From Cytophagales bacterium (GTDB taxonomy: Bacteria > Bacteroidota > Bacteroidia > Cytophagales > Spirosomataceae), in the NCBI GenBank assembly GCA_028868395.1, contig JAGWUO010000069.1:1-6814 (forward strand): DNA of 6,814 nucleotides, written 5' to 3'. How positions within the stretch are numbered: position 1 is the first letter of the stretch; every line of letters starts with the position of its first letter. Positions 1 through 6,137 of this stretch are shown piece after piece. The notes under the pieces were generated by a model. The model ran no database searches. It was not told where the DNA came from and saw nothing but the letters and a program-made list of their open reading frames with translations. Made by a program: the position numbers and the translations under genes.

Positions 1-1031
1 TTGCGCGGAACATCCACTTTAATGTGCGTGCGTATTCCATTCAAGCCAATTCGCTTGCTACGCACAATCTCATCCTTCATAAATTGATCCGAAGGAAAGG
101 TGTAGAAACCCGTTGGGTGGTAGCTTTGGTCTAAGGCTAACTGAACATAAATTGGCTTGTTATTCAATCCAATATACGGAATCTTCGAACCGGATAAATT
201 CACCACGGAAATTTTCCGCATACCGAAATAACCGTTCACAATATCATTTCCTGATTGAATAGTCAGGCCGTATAAATACGGATCTTCTAAGGACCATAAG
301 TGCATTGCTTTCACGGCTATATCTGCGATACCCTCTTGTTTCCCGGCTGGGATCAAAACCGATGCCGTTTGTCCATTCGACAAGGTAATTTTTACGTCCT
401 GATTTTTCAAAGCTGGAGCTCCCAGGTAAACTTTCACTTGGGCTTTTTTCGCGTCTATATCCGGATTAACTGCATAATGATCGATAAAATTTTGGCCTCT
501 TGCCTCTAAATAAACCGTTTGCCAAATCCCGCGCGCATTCCCATACCCTTGCTTTCCATAGAGCGTAAACATCCGACGCTTGTCATCCACGCGAACCGAA
601 ATCTGGTGTATAGAACCAGGTTTCACCCCCACTAATTCAGCATCGAAGGGCGTGTAACCGCCTTGGTGTTTACTGATTTGAACTCCATCTAAAAATAAGG
701 TTGTCTCCCAATCTGAGGCACCAATGTTGATAAAGATACGTTTACCGGTCCAAGAAACTGGAATTTTAATTTCCTTGTGGTACCAGGCCACATCCGCCTC
801 ATCTTTCACCTCTGATAGAGGCGAGCCCCATGGAAATGGCACGAGAATTTTCTTCGCATAGCGACTAGGAGCCGTTAAAGAAGAATCAAACGTGAAGTCC
901 CAATAGCCATTTAGATTCAGCCATTGACCCCGTTGTAGGTCAGGGCGTGGGTGTTCTGGAAGTGGTTGATTTCTTTGAGCTAGTGCACAGAAAGATAATC
1001 CTGTTAACAGGAGTAGGAAGATTTTTTTCAT
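1..1031 (-). CDS. Secreted glycoside hydrolase family 2 protein (beta-galactosidase-like), N-terminal 343 codons
   Basis: The frame is open on the minus strand from an ATG at 1031 to the left edge, so the C-terminal part is missing. Residues 1-18 form a signal peptide (KK, then a hydrophobic core, then ALA before Gln19). The residue before Cys15 is Phe, so this is not a good lipobox, and periplasmic or secreted export by signal peptidase I is likelier. The GH2 sugar-binding domain shows WLNLNGYWDF (37-46), KHQGGYTPFDAEL (121-133) and VRVDD (146-150). The linking GIWQTVYLEA (168-177) and WSLEDPYLY (246-254) belong to the GH2 immunoglobulin-like region. From about residue 290 the TIM-barrel start appears, with ALDQSYHPTGFYT, PSD and NGIRTHIK (331 on), typical of a large Bacteroidota GH2 subgroup. 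The acid/base and nucleophile glutamates would lie beyond the window. The likely role is exo-cleavage of a beta-linked oligosaccharide (beta-galactoside or similar); the substrate cannot be read from this part. It is transcribed divergently from gpsA. Confidence 0.93.
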   Translation of the reverse strand, partial: MKKIFLLLLTGLSFCALAQRNQPLPEHPRPDLQRGQWLNLNGYWDFTFDSSLTAPSRYAKKILVPFPWGSPLSEVKDEADVAWYHKEIKIPVSWTGKRIFINIGASDWETTLFLDGVQISKHQGGYTPFDAELVGVKPGSIHQISVRVDDKRRMFTLYGKQGYGNARGIWQTVYLEARGQNFIDHYAVNPDIDAKKAQVKVYLGAPALKNQDVKITLSNGQTASVLIPAGKQEGIADIAVKAMHLWSLEDPYLYGLTIQSGNDIVNGYFGMRKISVVNLSGSKIPYIGLNNKPIYVQLALDQSYHPTGFYTFPSDQFMKDEIVRSKRIGLNGIRTHIKVDVPR

Positions 1032-1036
1032 AGGTT

Positions 1037-1044
1037 TAGATTTG
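1037..1044 (+). promoter_or_regulatory. Candidate -7 promoter box for gpsA
   Basis: TAGATTTG matches the Bacteroidota sigma-A -7 consensus TAnnTTTG exactly and reads toward gpsA, implying a leader of roughly 65 nt. No TTG is visible at the expected -33 distance, where the DNA is GH2 coding sequence, so the call is weak. A second candidate lies at 1066-1073. Confidence 0.3.
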
Positions 1045-1065
1045 GCTAACTCGCTAGAGAGCTTA

Positions 1066-1073
1066 CAAATTTG
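1066..1073. promoter_or_regulatory. Candidate shared -7 box for the divergent GH2 gene and gpsA
   Basis: CAAATTTG is self-complementary and differs by one base from TAnnTTTG on each strand. A TTG stands 21 bp away on the gpsA side (1042-1044, plus), and another stands 22 bp away for the GH2 direction (plus-strand CAA at 1096-1098). The geometry therefore fits a -33/-7 pair in both directions. The box departs from consensus at its first base on both strands. This is an inference from spacing and consensus only. Confidence 0.3.
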
Positions 1074-1117
1074 GCAAAAAATCCGGGATATTTATCAAAT
1101 AAGCGTAATTTTACAGA

Positions 1118-2143
1118 ATGAGTGAATTAGCGGAATTAAAGAAAAAAATCCCAACCCAGGTAGCTGTGTTAGGAGGAGGAAGCTGGGCAACAGCATTAGT
1201 AAAAATCCTTTCTGAAAACAATGTGAAAATTAAGTGGTGGATTCGCCGAAAATCGGACGTTGAATTCATCCGTAAATACAATCACAATCCAAGCTATTTG
1301 ACGGACGTGGCCATCAATCCACGTAAAGTGAAGACCTACAGTAAGATGGTCGATGCACTGGCTGGCGCCGAATACATCATTTTAGCCGTTCCTGCTGCTT
1401 TCATTCCAAGTACATTAAAAGACCTCAACAAAAAACATTTCGAAGGCAAAAAAGTGGTTTCTGCCATCAAGGGTATGATTCCAGAGGAGAACCTGTTAGT
1501 GACGGATTGGATGGAACGTGCGTTTAATTTGCCTTTAGGCCAAACTTGCGTTATTGCTGGCCCTTGCCACGCGGAAGAGGTCGCGCTAGAGAAACAATCG
1601 TATTTAACGATTGCTTCGCCAGATTTAAGTTTAGCACAATCATTCTCCAATCTTTTGAATAGCCGCTTCTTGCAAGCTCACGCTATCCAGGATTTGTATG
1701 GAGTAGAATACTGTGCGGTTATTAAGAACATTGTGGCGATGGCCTGTGGTATTACGCGCGGGTTGGGTTTTGGGGATAACTTCCAGGCCGTACTGGTGAG
1801 TAATGCGATGCAAGAAATTAAGATTTTTTTGGATGTCGTATATCCTGAGAAAAACCGAGATTTGAATAGCTCTGGCTATCTGGGTGATTTATTAGTGACG
1901 GCTTATTCACAGTTTTCGCGTAATCGTACTTTTGGCAATATGATCGGTCGCGGGTATTCTGTAAAATCTGCGCAAATCGAAATGAATATGATCGCGGAAG
2001 GCTATTATGCCGTACGCAGTATCTACAGCATCTCGCGCCAGCACTATATTAAATTGCCCATCATTGAGGCGGTATATAATATCGTGTACGAAAAAGCGAA
2101 TCCGATGCTGGAGATGAACAAGCTGAAAGGTTTCTTAAAGTAA
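1118..2143 (+). CDS. gpsA: Glycerol-3-phosphate dehydrogenase [NAD(P)+]
   Basis: This cytosolic enzyme reduces dihydroxyacetone phosphate to sn-glycerol-3-phosphate with NAD(P)H, supplying the backbone for phospholipids. The 341 residues are close to the usual 330-340. The N-terminal Rossmann fold shows VAVLGGGSWATAL (15-27). AGPCHAEEV (147-155) is the family's GPSHAEEV motif with Cys for Ser, a form I associate with Bacteroidota. IKN at 202-204 carries the conserved catalytic Lys203. The substrate-binding C-terminal domain shows YLGDLLVTAYSQFSRNRTFG (254-273) and ends with LPIIEAVYNIV. The ATG at 1118 leaves about 14 residues before the first beta strand, and no Shine-Dalgarno sequence precedes it, as is normal for this phylum. 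Its last 9 bp overlap the end of the convergent HIT gene. No frameshift or missing motif was seen. Confidence 0.97.
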   Translation: MSELAELKKKIPTQVAVLGGGSWATALVKILSENNVKIKWWIRRKSDVEFIRKYNHNPSYLTDVAINPRKVKTYSKMVDALAGAEYIILAVPAAFIPSTLKDLNKKHFEGKKVVSAIKGMIPEENLLVTDWMERAFNLPLGQTCVIAGPCHAEEVALEKQSYLTIASPDLSLAQSFSNLLNSRFLQAHAIQDLYGVEYCAVIKNIVAMACGITRGLGFGDNFQAVLVSNAMQEIKIFLDVVYPEKNRDLNSSGYLGDLLVTAYSQFSRNRTFGNMIGRGYSVKSAQIEMNMIAEGYYAVRSIYSISRQHYIKLPIIEAVYNIVYEKANPMLEMNKLKGFLK

Positions 2144-2530
2144 GAAGGAGCGAATTAGTTCGGCTGTTTTGGCCAAAGATTCCGACGACGGCTTCATCTT
2201 CTCCTGCGAGAAATTAATGTCTAGCATCCGGTTCATGGGCACTAAATGCACGTGTGCATGAGGCACTTCTAAACCAATCACCGCTACCCCTACTCTTTTG
2301 CAAGGAATCGCCTTCTTAATTGCTGGAGCGATTGTTTGAGCGAATTTCATTAAGTCCCCCAGCAATTCAGGTTCTAAATCAAAGATATAATCGATTTCTT
2401 GTTTTGGAATTACCAGCACGTGGCCTTCCACTAAGGGCATCACATCTAAGAAAGCCAAAAAACGATCATCTTCCTTAATCAAATGACAAGGAATCTCTTT
2501 GTTAACTATTTTGGTAAATATCGTGCTCAT
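2135..2530 (-). CDS. HIT (histidine triad) family protein
   Basis: This is a 131-residue single-domain HIT protein, the usual size for bacterial HinT-like enzymes. The N-terminus reads IFTKIVNKEIPCHLIKED, followed by GHVLVIPK (36-43). The triad HAHVHLV spans 91-97, with His91, His93 and His95; the second His of the motif is expected to act as nucleophile. Family members bind nucleotides and hydrolyse or transfer AMP from phosphoramidates, dinucleoside polyphosphates or sulfated adenylates. The specific substrate cannot be told from sequence. The ATG at 2530 lies 1 bp beyond the kup stop codon, so the two genes are almost certainly co-transcribed and perhaps translationally coupled. The stop codon lies inside the last codons of convergent gpsA, leaving no room for a terminator between the genes. 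Confidence 0.95.
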   Translation of the reverse strand: MSTIFTKIVNKEIPCHLIKEDDRFLAFLDVMPLVEGHVLVIPKQEIDYIFDLEPELLGDLMKFAQTIAPAIKKAIPCKRVGVAVIGLEVPHAHVHLVPMNRMLDINFSQEKMKPSSESLAKTAELIRSFLL

Positions 2531-2531
2531 C

Positions 2532-4493
2532 TTACTCGATACGTTTTAAATTGCATTTAGTGATCGGCTTAATAATCATCGGTACTTTTTCTAGTTTTAC
2601 CGCATCCGAATCCAAGCCAAAATACTTGTCCTCCGAATGTGTAAACTGCTTCACGAAGAAATAGGCCTTCATCACCATTCGATCTAATAGAGGTAATTCG
2701 TTATCGAAGGATAAGAATTTCTCCAAAACAACGAAACGGAAATCACCAATCACGTTTTGCTCATTCAAAGATTTGTAACGGGAGGTGATATCCACTTCCC
2801 CGCGAGAAACCATCTCTTCTACTACCTTACGGAAGTATAAATTAATGCGTTGCTCGACTTTGAAACCTAGCTTAAAGTTTACCTTAATGATGTCATCCGG
2901 TTCAATCACCGTCACCTTGTACTCCATTGCATACGGATCATCTAAGGTATCCACGTGCACAAACCAATAGATATCCGCACGTTTAGGACGTCTTTGGAAA
3001 ATAGAATAAATAATCTTCGACTCAATATCCGTCACACGACCCGCATTGGACATAAATACTAAGTGCGTCGCATATTTAGGAATCGTCTCATCCTTACTCA
3101 ACTCTTTTAATGGCTCGATATAATCGGATAACTTCTCGTATTCCGTTAATTTCTTTTTGATTCTTGTCGCTCTAAACCACACCCACATGATTATGATAAT
3201 GATGCCGGCGATGAATAAGGAGACGTAACCACCATGCCAAAACTTCTGTAAGTTGGCTACTAAGAATGACCCTTCTAAAGAAACGTAAACGGCCAAGAAT
3301 AATAGTATCCACCACATATCTATTTTCTTGATATGTAGGTAATAGGCCATCAAAGAAGTGGTCATCAACATAGTCAATGTGATAGCAAGCCCATAAGCTG
3401 CCTCCATGTTAGCTGATTCCTTAAACCACAAAACCACGCCAACGCAGCCTAACCATAACATAATGTTAATGGATGGAACATAAATCTGTCCTTTTTGATC
3501 CGAAGGATATACCAATCGAACACGTGGCCAAAAGTTCAGACGAATCGCCTCCGAAATCAAGGTAAACGAACCTGAAATCAAGGCTTGAGAAGCGATAACT
3601 GCCGCAGCCGTCGCAATCATGATACCCGTAAACAAAAACTCTCGAGGCAATAATTCAAAGATTGGTTTACGAACCCCTAACAAAGCTCCTTCGTGTGCTA
3701 ACAACCAAGCCCCTTGCCCAAAATATTGTAAAATCAAGGCAATCTTCACAAAAACCCAGCTAATTCGGATATTCTCTTTACCACAGTGACCTAAGTCAGA
3801 ATACAAAGCCTCGGCTCCAGTCGTACATAAAAATACGGCTCCCAACGTCCAGAAACCAGCAGTACCTGCTTGATGAGTAGTCAGCAATTCCCAAGCATAC
3901 ACCGGAGACAATGCTCTGAAGATCGACCAATCTTGGGCTATCCAGATTAATCCAGTCAAGCCCAACATGGAGAACCACAATAACATGATAGGGCCAAAAA
4001 GCTTCCCTACGACCTTTGTACCAAAGATTTGGAAAATAAACAACACCGATAAAATGACAATCACGATAGGCACGGTATCCGTTACAAACGGAGTTCCATC
4101 CTTGTGGTGAAGCATTTTTAATCCTTCAATCGCGGAAGAAACCGAGATAGGAGGCGTAATAATACCATCCGCTAGCAAAGTTGCTCCACCAATAATGGCT
4201 GGTAAAGTTAACCATTTCGCATGGCGTCTTACTAATGCAAAAAGGGCAAAGATCCCGCCTTCACCCTTATTATCTGCCCGTAAAATTAAGATGACATATT
4301 TTAACGTTGTCTGTAAGGTCAACGTCCAAAAAATACAGGATAATCCGCCTAGAACGGTTAAAGAATTAATCGGATTATCTCCAATGATTGATTGCATTAC
4401 ATACAATGGAGAAGTTCCAATGTCCCCGTAAATGATACCCATCGCCACTAATAGACCGGCAGCGGTGGCTTTACTTTTGTGTTTGTGTTCCAT
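2532..4493 (-). CDS. kup: KUP-family potassium uptake transporter
   Basis: This inner-membrane protein of the KUP/HAK/KT family probably takes up K+ together with H+. At 653 residues it is slightly longer than E. coli Kup (622). The signature YGDIGTSPLY lies at 22-31, with Asp24 equivalent to the acidic residue important in E. coli Kup. RADNKGEGGIF (72-82) and ADGIITPPISV (108-118) follow. About a dozen hydrophobic segments extend to about residue 442, including FGQGAWLL, the VIASQALISG segment and ANMEAAYGLAITLTM. The region from about 443 to 653 is the cytoplasmic tail, with a basic linker (RIKKK) and the conserved strand THLVFMS near 486-492. The ATG at 4493 sits just before the first hydrophobic stretch, with a short charged N-terminus rich in Lys and His. 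It is first in an apparent operon with the HIT gene. A -7 box and a palindrome lie upstream. Confidence 0.97.
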   Translation of the reverse strand: MEHKHKSKATAAGLLVAMGIIYGDIGTSPLYVMQSIIGDNPINSLTVLGGLSCIFWTLTLQTTLKYVILILRADNKGEGGIFALFALVRRHAKWLTLPAIIGGATLLADGIITPPISVSSAIEGLKMLHHKDGTPFVTDTVPIVIVILSVLFIFQIFGTKVVGKLFGPIMLLWFSMLGLTGLIWIAQDWSIFRALSPVYAWELLTTHQAGTAGFWTLGAVFLCTTGAEALYSDLGHCGKENIRISWVFVKIALILQYFGQGAWLLAHEGALLGVRKPIFELLPREFLFTGIMIATAAAVIASQALISGSFTLISEAIRLNFWPRVRLVYPSDQKGQIYVPSINIMLWLGCVGVVLWFKESANMEAAYGLAITLTMLMTTSLMAYYLHIKKIDMWWILLFLAVYVSLEGSFLVANLQKFWHGGYVSLFIAGIIIIIMWVWFRATRIKKKLTEYEKLSDYIEPLKELSKDETIPKYATHLVFMSNAGRVTDIESKIIYSIFQRRPKRADIYWFVHVDTLDDPYAMEYKVTVIEPDDIIKVNFKLGFKVEQRINLYFRKVVEEMVSRGEVDITSRYKSLNEQNVIGDFRFVVLEKFLSFDNELPLLDRMVMKAYFFVKQFTHSEDKYFGLDSDAVKLEKVPMIIKPITKCNLKRIE

Positions 4494-4548
4494 TATTAAT
4501 CTCTAGGGAGTAAAAGTCTTATCAAGCGGCTTTGTTTATCTTAAAAAT

Positions 4549-4566
4549 TAAATGCAATAAATGCAC
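4549..4566. repeat. Two-copy 9-bp tandem repeat in the kup leader
   Basis: TAAATGCAA is followed directly by TAAATGCAC; eight of nine bases are identical. The repeat lies in the untranslated region upstream of kup, 24 bp from the palindrome at 4590-4611. It could be a repeated protein-binding site or chance in AT-rich DNA. Confidence 0.4.
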
Positions 4567-4589
4567 AAAATTGTACTATTTGTATCTGT

Positions 4590-4611
4590 TTTCTTGAAAT
4601 ATTTCAAGAAA
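4590..4611. promoter_or_regulatory. Perfect 22-bp palindrome, candidate operator upstream of kup
   Basis: The left half TTTCTTGAAAT is the exact reverse complement of the right half ATTTCAAGAAA. On the kup strand it begins about 7 bp after the TATATTTG box, so it would cover the transcription start and first bases of the message. That placement suits a repressor operator. As RNA it could form a 9-bp stem with an AUAU loop. Neither side is followed by a T-run, which argues against an intrinsic terminator for the AlbA_2 gene upstream. Confidence 0.5.
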
Positions 4612-4617
4612 CGGATG

Positions 4618-4625
4618 CAAATATA
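4618..4625 (-). promoter_or_regulatory. Candidate -7 promoter box for the kup-HIT operon
   Basis: Read on the minus strand, the sequence is TATATTTG, an exact match to the Bacteroidota -7 consensus TAnnTTTG. It lies 35 bp downstream of the AlbA_2 gene's stop codon and implies a kup leader of about 115-120 nt. No TTG is present at the usual -33 distance, so the promoter may be weak or may depend on an activator. Confidence 0.5.
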
Positions 4626-4659
4626 GATTTAATTTCCTGATAATGAATATCCTTTGGAA

Positions 4660-5355
4660 TTAATTTAAACGATACGTATCCACTGATTCTCCGGGCTCGA
4701 TTTTTAGCACGCGAGTGAGGACTAATAGGACTAATTTTCTGGAAGCCAGCCACATAGGAATTTGGGCTTGTTGAGCTAATTCAGCAAGGGTAATTTGGCC
4801 ATTCTGCCGTACATAATCTAATAGGAAACGCTCGATGTCACCGTAGGCGAAACTGATGCCGTCATCGTTTTGGCGACGTAATATTTGCTTCATTTCCTTG
4901 CTCGCCTGAATGGTGCGGTCTTTGACGCGAACATAGCAAATGGGATGTGGATCTGTATCTAATTGCACAAAATGCGGCTTGTCTACACTTTCATAGACTT
5001 GATAGACCAAAACCTCTCGGCCATTATCCAAGCGAATTCGATAGGCTCGATAAGTGAAAACAGGAAAACAATATTTCTCAATCGCTCGCTCCAGTAAAAA
5101 TTGCTCTTCCTCTGCAAATTTGACACCCTCAATCACCCCGGCATCGCTGACGCCCACAAATAAATGACCTCCCTCGGTATTAGCGAAAGCCACTAGTTCC
5201 TTGATAATTTTCTCCGGGAACTTCACTTTCATCTTGAACTCTAATCGAATACCCTCTCCGTGGCGTACGAGATTTCGCAGATTTCGAAGGTCGAGCAAAT
5301 TCTCCTCCTCATCTCCTAAGGGCATATCCAATAAAATCTCTGATCCGATGCGCAT
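4660..5355 (-). CDS. AlbA_2 (Schlafen-like) domain protein with C-terminal winged-helix region
   Basis: This 231-residue soluble protein contains an AlbA_2 domain at about residues 28-150. EGIRLEFKMKV (34-44) supplies the characteristic E-x-x-x-x-EFK pattern. KELVAFANTEGGHLFVGVSDAG (52-73) is the most conserved AlbA_2 block, and YVRVKDRTIQAS (131-142) is its closing strand. Residues about 163-231 look like a winged helix (ERFLLDYVRQNGQITLAELAQQAQIP, then a second helix and a YRLN end). Proteins of this family are usually annotated as putative DNA-binding, ATP-binding or transcriptional-regulator proteins; no function is established for this one. It lacks the long C-terminal ATPase-like region of larger relatives. 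The ATG at 5355 is the first in frame; Met11 is an alternative. It is divergent from cysH and has its own stop 166 bp ahead of kup. A regulatory role for a neighbour is possible but unproven. Confidence 0.85.
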   Translation of the reverse strand: MRIGSEILLDMPLGDEEENLLDLRNLRNLVRHGEGIRLEFKMKVKFPEKIIKELVAFANTEGGHLFVGVSDAGVIEGVKFAEEEQFLLERAIEKYCFPVFTYRAYRIRLDNGREVLVYQVYESVDKPHFVQLDTDPHPICYVRVKDRTIQASKEMKQILRRQNDDGISFAYGDIERFLLDYVRQNGQITLAELAQQAQIPMWLASRKLVLLVLTRVLKIEPGESVDTYRLN

Positions 5356-5418
5356 TACACCCTTAATTTAGGAATTATTTTTTTATTTACTTAGTATAGT
5401 TATTCAATAGACAATATG

Positions 5419-5426
5419 TACCTTTG
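5419..5426 (+). promoter_or_regulatory. Candidate -7 promoter box for the cysH-cysD operon
   Basis: TACCTTTG matches TAnnTTTG exactly and lies 15 bp before the cysH ATG. Transcription would start around 5431-5434, leaving a leader of only about 8-11 nt. A canonical TTG at -33 is not visible in the AT-rich DNA upstream. Confidence 0.5.
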
Positions 5427-5441
5427 TGAAAATATCACGTT

Positions 5442-6134
5442 ATGGTTCCCGCAAACCTAGAAAAAGAACTCCTTTCTCGATCATTACCTGAACGAATTCA
5501 GTTTATCGCTGACTACTTCGCTGGTGAAAAAATCGTTTTTTCTACCTCTTTTGGACAAGAAGATCAAGCGATTACGCAAGCCATTGCTAGCATAAAAGCG
5601 AACATCGAGATCTTTACCTTGGACACCGGACGTCAATTTCAAGAATCATACGAATTGATGGATTTAACCATCAAAAAATACGGTATTTCGCTTCAAACCT
5701 TTTTCCCTAACACTTCCGCGGTGGAAGCCTTAGTGGCAGAAAAAGGATTTAACTCCTTTTACACCTCCATAGAGAACCGAAAAGAGTGTTGTTTTGTTCG
5801 AAAAATGGAGCCTTTAAATAGAGCTCTTCAAGGAGCGAAAGTGTGGATTACCGGTTTAAGAGCAGAACAATCTGACAATAGGGCAGATATGCCGATTGTA
5901 GAATGGGATGAAAATCGCCAATTATTCAAGATCAATCCCTTAATCGATTGGAGCTTTAGTCAATTAGAGAATTACTTACAAGAACATAAAATTCCCCAAA
6001 ACCCCTTGCACAAGAAAGGGTTCATTTCCATCGGATGCGCTCCCTGTACGCGAGCCATTTCGGAGGGAGAACATCCACGTGCGGGTCGTTGGTGGTGGGA
6101 GAATTCCCAAAAAGAATGTGGTTTACACGCCTAA
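5442..6134 (+). CDS. cysH: Assimilatory adenylyl-sulfate (APS) reductase, thioredoxin-dependent
   Basis: This cytosolic enzyme reduces APS (or PAPS) to sulfite using thioredoxin, a step of assimilatory sulfate reduction toward cysteine. The 230 residues match the family length. The nucleotide-binding loop is IVFSTSFGQEDQ (31-42), followed by LDTGRQFQESY (60-70) and WITGLRAEQSDNR (135-147). Two cysteine pairs, Cys116-Cys117 in KECCFVRK and Cys199-x-x-Cys202 in GCAPC, form the 4Fe-4S ligand set that marks APS-type reductases; pure PAPS reductases lack it. The catalytic cysteine is Cys226 in the C-terminal KECGLH. The ATG at 5442 fits the family start and is preceded by a TACCTTTG promoter box. 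It is followed after 3 bp by cysD, so the two form an operon. APS specificity is inferred from the cluster cysteines. Confidence 0.96.
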   Translation: MVPANLEKELLSRSLPERIQFIADYFAGEKIVFSTSFGQEDQAITQAIASIKANIEIFTLDTGRQFQESYELMDLTIKKYGISLQTFFPNTSAVEALVAEKGFNSFYTSIENRKECCFVRKMEPLNRALQGAKVWITGLRAEQSDNRADMPIVEWDENRQLFKINPLIDWSFSQLENYLQEHKIPQNPLHKKGFISIGCAPCTRAISEGEHPRAGRWWWENSQKECGLHA

Positions 6135-6137
6135 GTT

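Noticed and set aside
300..509. Short plus-strand open frame inside the GH2 gene
   Set aside because: It lies antisense to a continuous, motif-bearing GH2 reading frame and its translation resembles no known protein.
1336..1650. 104-aa minus-strand open frame inside gpsA
   Set aside because: It is antisense to the conserved core of gpsA and its product is low in recognisable features.
4195..4431. 78-aa plus-strand open frame (and similar ones at 2785-2970 plus and 3796-3978 minus) inside kup
   Set aside because: All overlap the conserved transporter reading frame in other frames and show no independent motif.
4590..4611. The palindrome as an intrinsic terminator for the AlbA_2 gene
   Set aside because: The stem is AT-rich and no T-run follows on either strand. 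It also lies beyond an apparent promoter box for kup.
4494..4617. A K+ or c-di-AMP riboswitch in the kup leader
   Set aside because: The leader would be about long enough, but I could not see a stable multi-helix fold or any recognisable riboswitch core. It is mostly AT-rich with only weak short pairings.
5356..5441. A SAM riboswitch or other sulfur-responsive leader ahead of cysH
   Set aside because: The gap is only 86 bp, AT-rich, and the best promoter box leaves about 10 nt of leader.
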